Shown: in pieces, positions 25,808 to 35,779 of the stretch
How positions within the stretch are numbered: position 1 is the stretch's first letter
How the letters are laid out: each line of letters opens with the position of its first letter
The notes under the pieces: generated by a model
What the model was told of the DNA's origin: nothing
Databases searched by the model: none
What the model saw: only the letters and a program-made list of their open reading frames with translations
Source of the DNA: Clostridia bacterium DTU030
Lineage (GTDB): Bacteria > Bacillota > DTU030
DNA length: 54,903 nt
Direction: 5' to 3'
Assembly: GCA_001513125.1 (NCBI GenBank)
Contig: LFSN01000056.1
Location: forward strand, 4,284 to 59,186
Translations under genes and position numbers: made by a program

Positions 25808-26944
25808 TTAGTTTAGGGTGGAGATCAACACTCCCGCAGCAATGGCCGAACCAATTACCCCGGCCACATTGGGGCCCATGGCATGCATGAGCAGGAAATT
25901 CTGTGGATTAGCTTTTTGGCCAACAACCTGACTCACCCGGGCAGCCATGGGTACGGCAGAGACCCCGGCAGAACCGATGAGGGGATTGACCTTGCCGCCA
26001 GTCAATTTACACATCAGCTTGCCCATTAATATCCCTGCGGCGGTCCCCCCAGCAAAGGCGGCTAAACCCAAGAGAATTATAAAAATGGTCTGCCAGGTCA
26101 AGAAGGTTTCCGCTTTGGCTGAGGCACCTACCGTAAGGCCGAGGAAAATAGTGATGATATTGATCAGTTCATTTTGGGCTGTCTTAGAGAGCCGCTCCAC
26201 CACTCCCGATTCCCGCAATAGATTCCCCAGCATCAGTGAACCTATCAAGGGCGTTGCATCAGGAAGAAAAAGGCTGATGAGAATAGTTACGATAATTGGG
26301 AATAAGATCTTTTCGGTCTTACTCACCGAGCGCAACTGTTCCATCACTATCTCCCGTTCTTTTTTCGTAGTCAGTGCCATCATAATTGGCGGTTGAATAA
26401 TCGGCACCAGGGCCATATAGGAATAGGCGGCAATAGCAATGGGACCCAGTAATTCCGGAGCAAGAATGGAAGCTGTATAGATGGCCGTCGGCCCGTCAGC
26501 CCCGCCAATTATGCCGATAGCACCAGCCTGGGCGGGAGTAAAACCGAGGAGGAGGGCTCCCAAGAGGGTGGTAAAGATCCCCAATTGGGCCGCTGCACCC
26601 AGCAGGAGGGTCTTGGGATTGGCCAATAGGGGCCCGAAGTCGGTCATGGCACCTATACCCATGAAAATCAAGGGTGGGTATATCCCCAGTTTAACCCCCT
26701 GGTAGAGGTAATAGAGGAGGCCACCCGGTGTCCCATCTGGCCCTGGCGGATCCATTAATCCGGCCAAGGGTATATTGGAAAGAATGACACCGAAGGCAAT
26801 CGGTAGCAGAAGCAAGGGCTCGTATTCCTTAACTATGGCCAGGTACAGGAGCACACAACCAATTATGAGCATTACACCCTCTTGCCAGGTAAGGCTGAAA
26901 AACCCGAGTGATTGTATAAATTCAACTATAGCCTCGGCTAACAT
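25808..26944 (-). CDS. mmdB: Methylmalonyl-CoA decarboxylase, beta subunit (sodium pump)
   Basis: A 378-aa integral membrane protein of the OadB/GcdB/MmdB family with about ten membrane stretches. It decarboxylates carboxybiotin and moves sodium ions outward. The essential Asp is in the membrane motif [10 protein letters not shown] (about residue 150), and the conserved [18 protein letters not shown] region is at the C-terminus. By itself it could belong to oxaloacetate or glutaconyl-CoA decarboxylase. The neighbouring mutase, epimerase and alpha subunit make methylmalonyl-CoA the substrate. It is the last gene of mmdADECB. Confidence 0.93.
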   Translation of the reverse strand: MLAEAIVEFIQSLGFFSLTWQEGVMLIIGCVLLYLAIVKEYEPLLLLPIAFGVILSNIPLAGLMDPPGPDGTPGGLLYYLYQGVKLGIYPPLIFMGIGAMTDFGPLLANPKTLLLGAAAQLGIFTTLLGALLLGFTPAQAGAIGIIGGADGPTAIYTASILAPELLGPIAIAAYSYMALVPIIQPPIMMALTTKKEREIVMEQLRSVSKTEKILFPIIVTILISLFLPDATPLIGSLMLGNLLRESGVVERLSKTAQNELINIITIFLGLTVGASAKAETFLTWQTIFIILLGLAAFAGGTAAGILMGKLMCKLTGGKVNPLIGSAGVSAVPMAARVSQVVGQKANPQNFLLMHAMGPNVAGVIGSAIAAGVLISTLN

Positions 26945-26958
26945 GTCTGTGCCCCCCC

Positions 26959-27390
26959 TTATTCGAGGACTACCAGGAGATCGCCGGTGTTTACCGAGGC
27001 CCCCTTTGTTGTGACAATCTCTTTCACAGTACCATCCTGTGGTGCCACAATCTCATTCTCCATCTTCATGGCTTCCAGGATGACCAGCACATCACCGGCG
27101 GCGACGGCATCTCCAGGCTTTACCCTGACATCCAAAATGGTTCCGGGCATTGGTGCCTCTACCTTGATACCACCGGCAGATACCGGCGCGGCCTTGGCAG
27201 CCGGTTCCGGGCTGGTTTTTTCTGCAACTGGCTGAGGTGTAGCAGCCGGCGGCGCCTCCTGTTTAACAGGAGCCGGGGCTGGGGCAGGTGCCGGAGCCGG
27301 TGCCGGCGCGACCGCTACTGGGCCCTGGCCCATTTCTTCCACTTCCACTTCATAAGCAGTACCATTTACTACTATGCGAAATTTTTTCAT
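26959..27390 (-). CDS. mmdC: Methylmalonyl-CoA decarboxylase, gamma subunit (biotin carrier)
   Basis: A 143-aa biotin carrier protein. The C-terminal biotinyl domain (about 73-143) has the biotinylated Lys in EAMKMEN. An Ala/Pro-rich flexible linker (about 28-70, with repeated AP pairs) joins it to a short N-terminal part. It shuttles carboxybiotin between the MmdA carboxyltransferase and MmdB. It lies between mmdE and mmdB, the position it has in the Veillonella mmd operon. Confidence 0.95.
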   Translation of the reverse strand: MKKFRIVVNGTAYEVEVEEMGQGPVAVAPAPAPAPAPAPAPVKQEAPPAATPQPVAEKTSPEPAAKAAPVSAGGIKVEAPMPGTILDVRVKPGDAVAAGDVLVILEAMKMENEIVAPQDGTVKEIVTTKGASVNTGDLLVVLE

Positions 27391-27410
27391 CCTTTGCCTT
27401 CCTCCTTCAT

Positions 27411-27889
27411 TTTTTCCGCAAGGCCAGATTTCCTAGCCAATCTGGCGCTGGTTCATCAGTTCCTGTCTTCCAGCCATACTCCAGGTAGAAAATGGGTACG
27501 GAAACTGCCTGCGAACAACCCTGATCCTGGCGCCCGCCGGTTCTAAATCCCGATAGGCCGCCAGGGCACTGGCTATAACTGCCATCACTTCAGCGGGTAT
27601 CTGGTCAGCCCCTTGACCAGGCTCTCCTATAGTTTGAATTCGAATTCCCTCCATCCTTTTTCTTCCCCCTTAATTTTCCCGCAAGGCCACAGCCCATCAG
27701 TTCCTGTCTTCCAGCCATACTCCAGGCCGAGAACGGGAACGGAAACTGCCTGCGGACAACCCGGAGCCTAACCCCCGCCGGTTCTGCATCCAGATAGGCT
27801 GCCAGGGCACCGGCTATAACTGCCACCAGTTCAGCGGGTATCTGGTCCTTTGTTTCAGCCCCTTGAACAGGTTCCTCCATAGTTTGCAT
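27411..27889. repeat. Tandem duplication creating mmdD 3' end and mmdE
   Basis: Two direct copies of roughly 220-230 bases, about 27411-27639 and 27672-27889. They share long identical blocks (such as around CATCAGTTCCTGTCTTCCAG) and similarity that continues past the stop of mmdE into the spacer (CCGCAAGGCCA). Nucleotide similarity outside the coding frame shows the copies are recent or kept alike by gene conversion. Confidence 0.85.
27433..27654 (-). CDS. mmdE: Methylmalonyl-CoA decarboxylase, epsilon subunit
   Basis: A 73-aa protein that is a near copy of the C-terminal half of MmdD. By eye about 49 of 62 aligned residues are identical, including RVVRRQFP and WSMAGRQELM in both. It has no membrane anchor. 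In Veillonella the epsilon subunit is likewise a small homolog of the delta C-terminus and stabilises the complex (from memory of the family). The start overlaps the end of mmdD by 50 bases, and AAGGGGG lies about 9 bases before the ATG. A later in-frame ATG exists, but the paralogy with MmdD extends upstream of it, which supports the longer form. Confidence 0.8.
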   Translation of the reverse strand: MEGIRIQTIGEPGQGADQIPAEVMAVIASALAAYRDLEPAGARIRVVRRQFPYPFSTWSMAGRQELMNQRQIG

Positions 27890-28057
27890 AGGCTCCGGCT
27901 TTCTATGCTCTACAGACTCTTCCTGGACCGTCCCTTTGTTTTCCCTACCACAAATACGGGACAACAGACCCACTATCACAGATAACAGGTAGAGGCTGAT
28001 AAAGGTTATGCCCATGCCTATAATCGTTAGCCGGAACCCTAGCATGATATTTTCCAT
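27605..28057 (-). CDS. mmdD: Methylmalonyl-CoA decarboxylase, delta subunit, with read-through tail
   Basis: A 150-aa OadG-type subunit. It has one N-terminal membrane anchor (about residues 8-33), a charged linker, then a C-terminal domain (about 57-121) that is duplicated in MmdE. It assembles the complex and anchors the carboxyltransferase to the membrane part. After WSMAGRQELM the frame continues for 29 residues (rich in Gly, Lys, Arg and Asn) that do not look like the family and overlap mmdE. Comparison with the mmdE copy suggests the ancestral stop was lost in the duplication. The tail may be harmless or may be removed. Confidence 0.85.
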   Translation of the reverse strand: MENIMLGFRLTIIGMGITFISLYLLSVIVGLLSRICGRENKGTVQEESVEHRKPEPMQTMEEPVQGAETKDQIPAELVAVIAGALAAYLDAEPAGVRLRVVRRQFPFPFSAWSMAGRQELMGCGLAGKLRGKKKDGGNSNSNYRRAWSRG

Positions 28058-28080
28058 TGATACCCCTCCCTTCCGGGGTT

Positions 28081-29628
28081 TTAGACAGGAATATTACCGT
28101 GTTTTTTCGCCGGTCTCGTTTCCCTCTTGCTGACCAGCATTTCCAAAGCTGCAATCAAACGGACCCTGGTCTCAGCCGGATCAATGACATCGTCCACATA
28201 ACCCCTGCTGGCAGCTACATAAGGATTGGCAAAGCGCTCCCTGTATTCGGCGATCCTTTCGTCCCGGGTTTTCTGGGGATCGGCACTTTCTTTGATTTCC
28301 TTCCGGAAGATTATGTTGGCTGCCCCCTCTGGTCCCATGACGGCAATTTCCGCATTGGGCCAGGCAAAGACCTGGTCAGCCCCCAGGTCCCGGCTGCACA
28401 TGGCCAGATATGCCCCACCATATGATTTCCGCAAGATAACGGTAAGCTTGGGCACCGTTGCCTCCGAATAGGCATAGAGCATCTTGGCCCCGTGGCGGAT
28501 GATGCCACCATATTCCTGGGCCGTGCCCGGTAAAAATCCGGGTACATCGACCAGGTTCACCAGAGGAATATTGAAGGCATCGCAAAATCTTATGAAGCGG
28601 GCAGCCTTGTCGGAAGCATTGATATCAAGACATCCAGCCAGGATCTTAGGCTGATTGGCGACAATGCCAATTGTCCTTCCGTTCAGACGAGCAAAACCGA
28701 TGACAATGTTCTGGGCGTAGTAGGGCTGTACCTCCATGAAATCCCCCCGGTCCACGATCCTGGTGATAATATCGCGGACGTCATAGGCCCGGTTGGGTTC
28801 CGGTGGGACAATCTCCCGCAAGGACTCATCCATGCGGCCAGGGTCGTCCCCCGTTTCCACCAGGGGTGGATCCTGCAGGTTATTGTCGGGCAAGAATGAC
28901 AGCAGGCGCCGGATGGCCTCCAGGCATTCCTCTTCATTTCTGGCCTTAAAATGGGCTACCCCACTGGTCGCGTTGTGGGTCATGGCGCCACCGAGTTCCT
29001 CGGGAGTTACTTCCTCCCCTGTCACCGCCTTGATAACCTCGGGTCCGGTGATAAACATGTAGCTTGTGCCTTCAACCATAAAGACAAAATCGGTTAGAGC
29101 CGGTGAGTAAACGGCACCTCCGGCACAGGGGCCCATAATAACCGAGATTTGGGGAATTACACCGGAAGCGATGGTATTGCGGTAAAAGATTTGGCCGTAA
29201 CCACTGAGGGCGTCGACTCCTTCCTGGATCCGCGCCCCGCCGGAATCATTGATACCAATAAGCGGGACTCCGGTTTTCAGGGCCAGATCCATGATCTTGC
29301 AGATCTTGCGGGCGTGCATTTCCCCCAGGGAGCCCCCCATGACGGTAAAATCCTGGGCAAAGACGTATACAGTGCGTCCATTGATGGTGCCGTAGCCGGT
29401 AACTACCCCTTCACCCGGGGCTTCCACCTCATCCATGCCAAAATCGGTGCAGCGGTGCCGGACAAAGGCGTCCAATTCGACAAAGCTGTCGGGATCCAGG
29501 AGCTTTGCTATCCGCTCCCTGGCCGTCATCTTTCCCGCCTTATGCTGTCTTTCAATCCTTTTTTCTCCACCGCCAGCAGAAATCTTTTCCTTCCGCCGGA
29601 ATAGTTCCTCTAGGAATGCCCCTGACAT
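28081..29628 (-). CDS. mmdA: Methylmalonyl-CoA decarboxylase, alpha subunit (carboxyltransferase)
   Basis: A 515-aa carboxyltransferase of the PccB/MmdA family, which moves the carboxyl group from methylmalonyl-CoA to biotin on MmdC. Both crotonase-like halves are present. The N-terminal half has [12 protein letters not shown] and [15 protein letters not shown], with [12 protein letters not shown]. The C-terminal half has [26 protein letters not shown] and [16 protein letters not shown]. Length is as expected. It leads the mmdADECB operon behind its own promoter. Propionyl-CoA carboxylase beta is the main alternative, but no biotin carboxylase is nearby, whereas the membrane subunits are. Confidence 0.94.
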   Translation of the reverse strand: MSGAFLEELFRRKEKISAGGGEKRIERQHKAGKMTARERIAKLLDPDSFVELDAFVRHRCTDFGMDEVEAPGEGVVTGYGTINGRTVYVFAQDFTVMGGSLGEMHARKICKIMDLALKTGVPLIGINDSGGARIQEGVDALSGYGQIFYRNTIASGVIPQISVIMGPCAGGAVYSPALTDFVFMVEGTSYMFITGPEVIKAVTGEEVTPEELGGAMTHNATSGVAHFKARNEEECLEAIRRLLSFLPDNNLQDPPLVETGDDPGRMDESLREIVPPEPNRAYDVRDIITRIVDRGDFMEVQPYYAQNIVIGFARLNGRTIGIVANQPKILAGCLDINASDKAARFIRFCDAFNIPLVNLVDVPGFLPGTAQEYGGIIRHGAKMLYAYSEATVPKLTVILRKSYGGAYLAMCSRDLGADQVFAWPNAEIAVMGPEGAANIIFRKEIKESADPQKTRDERIAEYRERFANPYVAASRGYVDDVIDPAETRVRLIAALEMLVSKRETRPAKKHGNIPV

Positions 29629-29675
29629 CTATTCATCCCCCTAACCCAATCGTTATTTCCAGGTAAACTAGTATA

Positions 29676-29704
29676 ATTATACTATTCCCGCCAAATTGAA
29701 ACAA
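29676..29704 (-). promoter_or_regulatory. Promoter of the mmdADECB operon
   Basis: On the minus strand TTGTTT (29704-29699) and TATAAT (29681-29676) are spaced by 17 bases in the gap between mce and mmdA. The -10 lies within a perfect 14-base palindrome, AGTATAATTATACT (29670-29683), that could be a repressor site. Confidence 0.65.
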
Positions 29705-29710
29705 GTAGCC

Positions 29711-30118
29711 CTAGTCATCCCGTTGGCACAGCTCAAGGAGTACACCGCCGGTGCTTTTGGGATGGAGGAAAGCTATCTTTGCCCCCCCTGCTCCCAGCCG
29801 CGGTGTCTCATCTATGAGCCGAATACCAGCCGCCTTAGCCTCTTCCAGCGCCTTTTCCAGGTTGTCAACCCGGAAGGTAATATGGTGTATTCCTTCCCCC
29901 CTTTTTGCAATAAATTTTGCCACTGGACTATCGTCAGTGGTTGGCTCCAAAAGCTCCACTTTGCTCTCACCCACTGGAATAAAGGCCACCTTAACCTTCT
30001 GATCGGGAACCTCCTCCACACCCGTAACCTCCAACTGCAAAATGTCCCGGTACAGTTTCAGAGCTTCCTCGAGATCTTTTACGGCAATGCCAATATGATC
30101 GACCTTGCTGATCTTCAT
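29711..30118 (-). CDS. mce: Methylmalonyl-CoA epimerase
   Basis: A 135-aa protein of the vicinal oxygen chelate fold that interconverts the R and S forms of methylmalonyl-CoA. It links the mutase (R) to the decarboxylase (S). Metal ligands are expected in VDHIGIAV (His), GIHHITFRV (His) and LLELC (Glu). [12 protein letters not shown] is also typical. The frame is open 40 codons further, but AAAGGAGGT precedes the ATG at 30118 and that start gives the usual length. The ATG overlaps the meaB stop (ATGA). Confidence 0.95.
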   Translation of the reverse strand: MKISKVDHIGIAVKDLEEALKLYRDILQLEVTGVEEVPDQKVKVAFIPVGESKVELLEPTTDDSPVAKFIAKRGEGIHHITFRVDNLEKALEEAKAAGIRLIDETPRLGAGGAKIAFLHPKSTGGVLLELCQRDD

Positions 30119-31071
30119 GGTGTACCTCCTTTCCCATTCCCGGTGATGGGTTGCAAAATTTCCCTGGCCGCGGCAAAGGGGTCCTTCTCCCGGGCGGCCA
30201 CCTTCTCCAGCAATTGTTCCAGTCCCCCCGCCGACCAAAGGTCCAGCAAGCGGGCTTTGATTTCCTCCTCCACAATGGCCATAATCTCAGTCCTATACCT
30301 TTCCCGGCGGCGTACTTCCAGCTGGCCATTTTGGCGCAGATGCTGTATGTGTCCTTCGATACCTTCTACAACGGCATCAATGCCCTTATTGGTTGTGGCA
30401 ATGGTAGAATACACAGGGGGCCGCCAGGCAGCCTCCCTATTGCTCAGATCCAGCATCATCTCCAGTTCTGCCACCACCCGGTCGGCACCCTGGCGATCTG
30501 CCTTGTTGACGACGAAAATATCTGCAATCTCTAAAATACCGGCTTTAATGGTCTGGATATCATCCCCCAAACCGGGAACCAGAACAACCAGGGTTGTATC
30601 GGCCGTTTTTACAATATCAACCTCCGACTGGCCGACTCCCACCGTTTCGACGAAAATATAGTCCTTGCCTGCCGCGTCCAATATTCTAATAACATTGTGG
30701 GTAGCCTTGGCCAGGCCGCCCAGGCTTCCCCTGGTGCCCATACTGCGGATGAACACCCCCGGATCCGTTGCCAGCTCCTGCATCCGAATCCTATCGCCCA
30801 ATATAGCCCCTCCTGTGAAGGGACTGGTGGGATCAACGGCGATAATTCCCACCGTCTTCCCCAGCTGCCGCAGTTTTTTTGCCAACCGGCCTACCAGGGT
30901 GCTTTTTCCCGCCCCCGGTGGGCCGGTAATTCCCACGACCAGGGCCTTCCCCGTATGGGGGTAGAGGGCCTGTAAGTCGGAAATGGCCTCCTGGGGGCGG
31001 TTTTCTACCATTGTAATCAGGCGGGCCAGGGCCCGTTGATCCCCTGCCAGAATACCTTCAGCCAGTGTCAC
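30115..31071 (-). CDS. meaB: Methylmalonyl-CoA mutase chaperone, MeaB/ArgK GTPase
   Basis: A G3E-family GTPase (about 318 aa) that loads and protects the B12 cofactor of methylmalonyl-CoA mutase. P-loop GPPGAGKST, switch region [24 protein letters not shown] and the base motif NKAD are all present. A TTG at 31092 is in frame, but the GTG at 31071 has GGTGGTG at 5 bases and gives the familiar [12 protein letters not shown]-terminus, so I chose it. It lies directly downstream of the B12-binding subunit and overlaps mce by 4 bases. Confidence 0.94.
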   Translation of the reverse strand: MTLAEGILAGDQRALARLITMVENRPQEAISDLQALYPHTGKALVVGITGPPGAGKSTLVGRLAKKLRQLGKTVGIIAVDPTSPFTGGAILGDRIRMQELATDPGVFIRSMGTRGSLGGLAKATHNVIRILDAAGKDYIFVETVGVGQSEVDIVKTADTTLVVLVPGLGDDIQTIKAGILEIADIFVVNKADRQGADRVVAELEMMLDLSNREAAWRPPVYSTIATTNKGIDAVVEGIEGHIQHLRQNGQLEVRRRERYRTEIMAIVEEEIKARLLDLWSAGGLEQLLEKVAAREKDPFAAAREILQPITGNGKGGTP

Positions 31072-31097
31072 ATTTTCACCACCCGTCTGCAATGGGA

Positions 31098-31499
31098 CTA
31101 GCTCTGCTGTGCACGCTCCTTAATATATTCGATTACCGCCTGGGTAGTAGTACCGGGGGTAAAGATCTCGGCAATACCCGCTTCCTTCAAAGCCGGTATA
31201 TCATCTTCCGGGATAATGCCCCCACCGATAACAAGTATATCCTCGGCTCCCTTTTCCCGCAGCAGCTCCATTACCCGGGGGAAAAGGTGGTTATGGGCTC
31301 CCGAAAGGATGCTCAGGCCGATAACATCCACATCCTCCTGGATGCCAGTTTCCACGATTTGTTCCGGTGTTTGCCGCAAGCCGGTATAAATGACCTCCAT
31401 TCCTGCATCCCGTAGAGCCCGGGCCAGCACCTTGGCCCCCCGGTCATGGCCATCTAGCCCTGGCTTGGCAATCAAAACACGAATGGGTCTATCCGTCAT
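31098..31499 (-). CDS. Methylmalonyl-CoA mutase, B12-binding (small) subunit
   Basis: A 133-aa cobalamin-binding domain. The base-off/His-on motif D-x-H-x-x-G is in [10 protein letters not shown]. The SxL element (LSILSGAH) and the GG (VIGGGI) element of the B12-binding Rossmann fold follow. In this organism the mutase is split into a catalytic and a B12-binding polypeptide, as in archaea and many Clostridia. It follows the large subunit after 61 bases and precedes meaB. Confidence 0.95.
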   Translation of the reverse strand: MTDRPIRVLIAKPGLDGHDRGAKVLARALRDAGMEVIYTGLRQTPEQIVETGIQEDVDVIGLSILSGAHNHLFPRVMELLREKGAEDILVIGGGIIPEDDIPALKEAGIAEIFTPGTTTQAVIEYIKERAQQS

Positions 31500-31560
31500 T
31501 AATTTGCGCCTCCTTCCTCCCCCTAAAGCGGCACATCTACATGGCCTGCTAATAATCTAA

Positions 31561-33243
31561 TTAGAATATTACCGAAGCCTCATATTCACCAAAGACTTCC
31601 CTGAGTACGTCACAGATCTCACCCAGGGTAGCGTAGGCCTTCACTGCCTCAATAATCGGTGGCAGTAGATTGGCATCGGATTGGGCCGTTTCCTTCAGGC
31701 GCTGCAAGGCCCCTTCCACAGCCCCTTGATCCCTGGTTGCCCTGAGTTGGGATAGTTTTTCCTTCTGATAGCGGCCCACAGCCGGGTCTACCTTGAGGAG
31801 GTCCTTGGGTGTCTCTTCCTCCTCCAGCTGGAACTTGTTCACACCAACTACTATTCTCTCCTCGGCTTCTACCGCCTTTTGATATTCGTAGGCACTCTCC
31901 TGGATTTCCCGCTGCATGAAACCCTGTTCGATGGCCTTCACGGCACCACCCAGAGCATCGATCTTCTCGATATACTCCATGGCCCTCTCCTCGATCTGAT
32001 TGGTCAAACTTTCCACATAATAGGAGCCGGCCAGGGGGTCAATGGTATTGGCCACCCCGCTCTCGTGGGCGATAATCTGCTGTGTCCGTAGGGCAATCCG
32101 GACCGAATCTTCACTGGGCAGGGCCAGGGCTTCATCCCGGGAATTGGTGTGCAGGGACTGGGTGCCGCCCAGCACTGCCGCCAGAGCCTGTAGTGTTACC
32201 CTGACCACATTATTGTCGGGCTGCTGGGCCGTCAAAGCACAGCCGGCCGTCTGGGTATGGAACCTGAGCATGAGGGACTTGGGATGCTTGGCCCCAAAGC
32301 GTTCCTTCATAATCCGGGCCCACAGCCGCCGGGCAGCCCGGAACTTGGCTACCTCCTCCAACAGATCCATGTGGGCGTTGAAGAAGAAGGAAAGGCGAGG
32401 GGCAAATTTATCGACATCAAGTCCTGCTTTGACAGCCGCATCCACATAGGCAATCCCGTTGGCCAGGGTAAAGGCAACCTCCTGCACCGCCGTACACCCG
32501 GCCTCCCGGATGTGATAACCACTGATACTAATGGTGTTCCAATTGGGAAGATTTGCGGAACAATAGGCAAAGGTGTCAGTGATCAGGCGCATGCTGGGTT
32601 GGGGTGGAAAAATGTAGGTACCCCTGGCCACATATTCCTTCAAAATATCGTTTTGTATTGTCCCCGACAGCTTCTCAGGAGCTACTCCCTGCTTTTCGGC
32701 AACGGCAATATACATTGCCAGGAGGATGGCCGCCGGCGCATTTATGGTCATGGAAGTACTTACTTTGTCCAAAGGTATGCCGGCAAAAAGGGTTTCCATA
32801 TCCTGCAGGGAGTCGATGGCCACGCCAACCTTCCCCACTTCCCCTTCGGCCAAGGGGTGATCGGAATCCAGGCCGATTTGTGTAGGAAGGTCAAAGGCAA
32901 CACTTAAACCAGTTTGGCCTTGTTCCAAAAGGTATTTATAGCGCTCGTTTGATTCCTCGGCTGTACCAAAGCCGGCATACTGGCGCATGGTCCAGAGACG
33001 GCCCCGGTACATGGTAGGCTGAATACCCCGGGTATAGGGGTATTCGCCAGGCATGCCCTGATCCCTTTCGTAATCCTGATCGGCCACATCAAGAGGCGTG
33101 TAGACCCGTTGGACGGGTAGGCCCGAAAGGGTGCGGAACTCTTCTTTCCGCTCAGGGAAACGATCTATAACTTTCTTGAGGGTAGTTTCTTCCCACTTAC
33201 GCTTTTTCTCCCTGATGCTGTCCACCTGCTCCTTGACAAACAT
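31561..33243 (-). CDS. Methylmalonyl-CoA mutase, catalytic (large) subunit
   Basis: A 560-aa TIM-barrel subunit that rearranges succinyl-CoA and R-methylmalonyl-CoA by a radical mechanism. Substrate-specific residues fit the methylmalonyl rather than isobutyryl type: Tyr in [12 protein letters not shown] and Arg in [13 protein letters not shown]. The active-site His is in [13 protein letters not shown] at 33267 is in frame, but the ATG at 33243 is better placed behind GGGAGG. The start lies 27 bases past korC, so the mutase is transcribed with the oxidoreductase that makes its substrate, succinyl-CoA. Confidence 0.95.
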   Translation of the reverse strand: MFVKEQVDSIREKKRKWEETTLKKVIDRFPERKEEFRTLSGLPVQRVYTPLDVADQDYERDQGMPGEYPYTRGIQPTMYRGRLWTMRQYAGFGTAEESNERYKYLLEQGQTGLSVAFDLPTQIGLDSDHPLAEGEVGKVGVAIDSLQDMETLFAGIPLDKVSTSMTINAPAAILLAMYIAVAEKQGVAPEKLSGTIQNDILKEYVARGTYIFPPQPSMRLITDTFAYCSANLPNWNTISISGYHIREAGCTAVQEVAFTLANGIAYVDAAVKAGLDVDKFAPRLSFFFNAHMDLLEEVAKFRAARRLWARIMKERFGAKHPKSLMLRFHTQTAGCALTAQQPDNNVVRVTLQALAAVLGGTQSLHTNSRDEALALPSEDSVRIALRTQQIIAHESGVANTIDPLAGSYYVESLTNQIEERAMEYIEKIDALGGAVKAIEQGFMQREIQESAYEYQKAVEAEERIVVGVNKFQLEEEETPKDLLKVDPAVGRYQKEKLSQLRATRDQGAVEGALQRLKETAQSDANLLPPIIEAVKAYATLGEICDVLREVFGEYEASVIF

Positions 33244-33269
33244 CTCCCCTGGTTTCCTCCCTTCCACAA

Positions 33270-33815
33270 CTATTTTTCCAGCTGCTCCTGCCCCAGCTGA
33301 AAACCGAGGGCCAGGGCTTCCCTATTGAGCTCTTCAGTGCCCTTGGGCACCCTGCTCAATACTGCCTTCTCCAGGGCTTCCCTGCTGACAGCCCCTGTTA
33401 TCGCAACCGTTACTCCCAGGGCAACTATATTGGCTACAATAACCTTGCCCAATTTATCCCGGGCTAATTCGGTAATGGGCAGAGAATAGACCCGGGCCCG
33501 GGTTTCTGGGACCTTCTTCACATAGTAGGAATCGACGATAAGGATACCATCATCCCGGAGGGAGTCGATATATTTGTCACAGGCCTCCTGACTCATGGCC
33601 AGCAGCACAGAAGGTTCCTTAACCTTCGGGTAATCGACGGTGGTGTCGCTTATAATGACCTCTGACTTGCTGGCACCACCCCTGGCCTCCGGTCCGTAGG
33701 ACTGGGTTTGTACAGCCTGCTTTCCCTCTTTTATCGCCGCATCGGCCAGGATTATTCCCGCCGTGATCAGACCCTGTCCCCCAAAGCCGCTCAAGCGAAT
33801 CTCCAACTGAGCCAT
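33270..33815 (-). CDS. korC: 2-oxoglutarate:ferredoxin oxidoreductase, gamma subunit
   Basis: A 181-aa subunit of the 2-oxoacid:ferredoxin oxidoreductase family, with the signature [10 protein letters not shown] at the N-terminus and [15 protein letters not shown]. It completes the CoA-binding site of the complex. It lies 4 bases after korB. Pyruvate or branched-chain 2-oxoacids are alternative substrates, but the neighbouring glutamate dehydrogenase and methylmalonyl-CoA mutase favour 2-oxoglutarate. Confidence 0.92.
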   Translation of the reverse strand: MAQLEIRLSGFGGQGLITAGIILADAAIKEGKQAVQTQSYGPEARGGASKSEVIISDTTVDYPKVKEPSVLLAMSQEACDKYIDSLRDDGILIVDSYYVKKVPETRARVYSLPITELARDKLGKVIVANIVALGVTVAITGAVSREALEKAVLSRVPKGTEELNREALALGFQLGQEQLEK

Positions 33816-33819
33816 ACCA

Positions 33820-34641
33820 TCACTCCCCTTCCAGCATATCGATTATCCGCTGGTACTCTTCAACATACTCGGGTCTATCTCCCCGGTGGAGCTCACCGAT
33901 GACAAATTTGCCCGCCATTTTTTCCGGGGGCAGTTTAGCCGCCGCCTTGACGGGAACTGCATGTTCCTTCTGCCATTTGAGCATGTCAACGGCGTCTCCC
34001 ATCTTGTTCCTGCGGCCGAAATAGGTGGGACAATGGGTAACAACCTCGATGAAGGAGAAACCCTTATGCTCAATTCCCTTGGCAATCAAATCTATGAGCA
34101 TCTGGGTATGGAAGACGGTACCCCTGGCCACATAGGTAGCACCGGCTGCTATCACCAGTTGGCAGAGATCGAAGGGATGATCCACGTTGCCATAGGGGGC
34201 TGTGGTGGCAAAGCGCTTGTGGGGCGTCAGGGGGGAATACTGCCCGCTGGTCATCCCGTAAATATTATTGTTAAAGACCACGGTGGTCAAATCTATATTG
34301 CGCCGGGCAGCATGGATGAGGTGATTCCCGCCGATGGCGGCACAGTCCCCGTCCCCGGTTAAAACTATCACTTCCAGTTCGGGACGGGCCAATTTTACCC
34401 CCGTGGCAAAGGCCAAAGCCCGTCCGTGGGTTGTGTGCAGGGTGTCAAACTTCATATATCCTGGCGCCCGGCTGGAACAGCCGATCCCTGATACTACTGC
34501 GGTCTTAAAGGGATCCAGATCCTGGCGCTGTATTGCCCGGAGCACCGAACCCAGGATAATGCCGTGGCCACACCCTGCACACCAGATATGGGGCAGTTTC
34601 TCCATCCTTGTGTACTTGGTCAACAATTCCTTTACCGCCAT
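33820..34641 (-). CDS. korB: 2-oxoglutarate:ferredoxin oxidoreductase, beta subunit
   Basis: A 273-aa thiamine-diphosphate-binding subunit. WCAGCGHGI near the N-terminus and GDGDCAAIGGNH, followed by NNNIYGMTSGQ, form the ThDP/magnesium motif. It oxidatively decarboxylates the 2-oxoacid to an acyl-CoA and reduces ferredoxin. The start follows korA by one base. The size matches the KorB/OorB type of four-subunit enzymes. Confidence 0.94.
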   Translation of the reverse strand: MAVKELLTKYTRMEKLPHIWCAGCGHGIILGSVLRAIQRQDLDPFKTAVVSGIGCSSRAPGYMKFDTLHTTHGRALAFATGVKLARPELEVIVLTGDGDCAAIGGNHLIHAARRNIDLTTVVFNNNIYGMTSGQYSPLTPHKRFATTAPYGNVDHPFDLCQLVIAAGATYVARGTVFHTQMLIDLIAKGIEHKGFSFIEVVTHCPTYFGRRNKMGDAVDMLKWQKEHAVPVKAAAKLPPEKMAGKFVIGELHRGDRPEYVEEYQRIIDMLEGE

Positions 34642-34642
34642 C

Positions 34643-35779
34643 CTATTTCACCTCCTGAATCTTGGCCAATATTTCATCGGGGGTGATGAGTTCGGCATCT
34701 ATCCGGTTCAAGCCGTATACACCAGCCTTGCCGCAAGCACAGCGCTCAACTTCCAGAATAACCTGACCTAAATTCATTTCCGGCACAACGAAAGCCCTTA
34801 CCTTTTCGGCCAGATCCCTGATGGCTTTTTCCGGGAAGGGCCAAATGGAAATGGGGCGGACCATACCAACTTTGATGCCCTCTTCCCGGGCCAGGTCAAC
34901 TGCCCTCTTGGCAGACCGGGCCACAGAACCACAGGCAACCACCGCAAGCTCAGCATCCTCGGTCAAATATTCTTCTACCATGGGGACAAAATTGTCCTTA
35001 ACCTTGTTTACCAAACGGCGGACAAGATAATCCCCATCACTGCCCCGTCCCCGGGGAAAGCCCGTTTCATCGTGGACCAAGCCGGTCACGTGGTAGCGAT
35101 AACCATCACCGAAATTGGCCATGGGCGGTATTCCATCGGGATCTGCTTTGTAGGGGAGATATTCTTCCGGGGGAACCGTTGGCTTTTTTCGCTCTTTAAG
35201 GACTATTTCTTCCTTTTGGGGCACAACTATTCCTTCCCGCATGTGACCGACCACTTCATCCATGAGGAGGATAACCGGTGTCCTGTACACCTCGGCCAGA
35301 TTAAAAGCCTCTATAGTCAGGGTCAGGCATTCCTGCACCGAAGCCGGCATGAGGGCAATGGCAGGATGATCGCCGTGGGTTCCCCAGCGGGCCTGCATGA
35401 TATCTGCCTGGGCAGGAGAGGTAGGTAAACCCGTACTGGGGCCGTAACGCTGGACATTGACTACCACACAGGGCACTTCCGCCATGGCAGCAAAGCCGAT
35501 ATTCTCCTGTTTTAGGGAGAAACCAGGACCGCTGGTTGCCGTCATGGCCTTGGCCCCGGCCAGGGAAGCACCGACAACCGCTGCCATACTGGCAATTTCA
35601 TCTTCCATCTGAATAAACTTGCCTCCATGCCTGGGCAGGCGTACTGCCATTCCCTCGGCAATTTCCGTAGAGGGGGTTATGGGATAGCCGGCAAAAAATT
35701 TGGCACCTGCCAACAGGGCTCCTTCAACACAGGCTTCATTCCCCGACATCAGGACAGCTTGTCGTTCATTTTCTCCCAT
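34643..35779 (-). CDS. korA: 2-oxoglutarate:ferredoxin oxidoreductase, alpha subunit
   Basis: A 378-aa alpha subunit with GNEACVEGALLAGAKFFAGY and PSTEIAEGM, then TSGPGFSLKQENIGFA, the pyrimidine-binding domain of the family. The ATG at 35779 has AGGAGGTG at 7 bases, inside the end of korD, and a GTG three codons earlier is less well placed. The 14-base overlap with korD shows tight coupling. Confidence 0.93.
   Translation of the reverse strand: MGENERQAVLMSGNEACVEGALLAGAKFFAGYPITPSTEIAEGMAVRLPRHGGKFIQMEDEIASMAAVVGASLAGAKAMTATSGPGFSLKQENIGFAAMAEVPCVVVNVQRYGPSTGLPTSPAQADIMQARWGTHGDHPAIALMPASVQECLTLTIEAFNLAEVYRTPVILLMDEVVGHMREGIVVPQKEEIVLKERKKPTVPPEEYLPYKADPDGIPPMANFGDGYRYHVTGLVHDETGFPRGRGSDGDYLVRRLVNKVKDNFVPMVEEYLTEDAELAVVACGSVARSAKRAVDLAREEGIKVGMVRPISIWPFPEKAIRDLAEKVRAFVVPEMNLGQVILEVERCACGKAGVYGLNRIDAELITPDEILAKIQEVK

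Noticed and set aside
25808-29628. Oxaloacetate or glutaconyl-CoA decarboxylase
   Set aside because: The alpha subunit is the methylmalonyl/propionyl-CoA carboxyltransferase type, and the epimerase and mutase are adjacent; no glutaconyl-CoA genes are present.
29696-30661. A 321-codon plus-strand frame
   Set aside because: It is antisense to mce and meaB, both certain genes; the translation is Ser-rich and shows no domain.
32042-32907. Two long overlapping plus-strand frames
   Set aside because: They are antisense to the mutase catalytic subunit in a GC-rich region that lacks antisense stops by composition.
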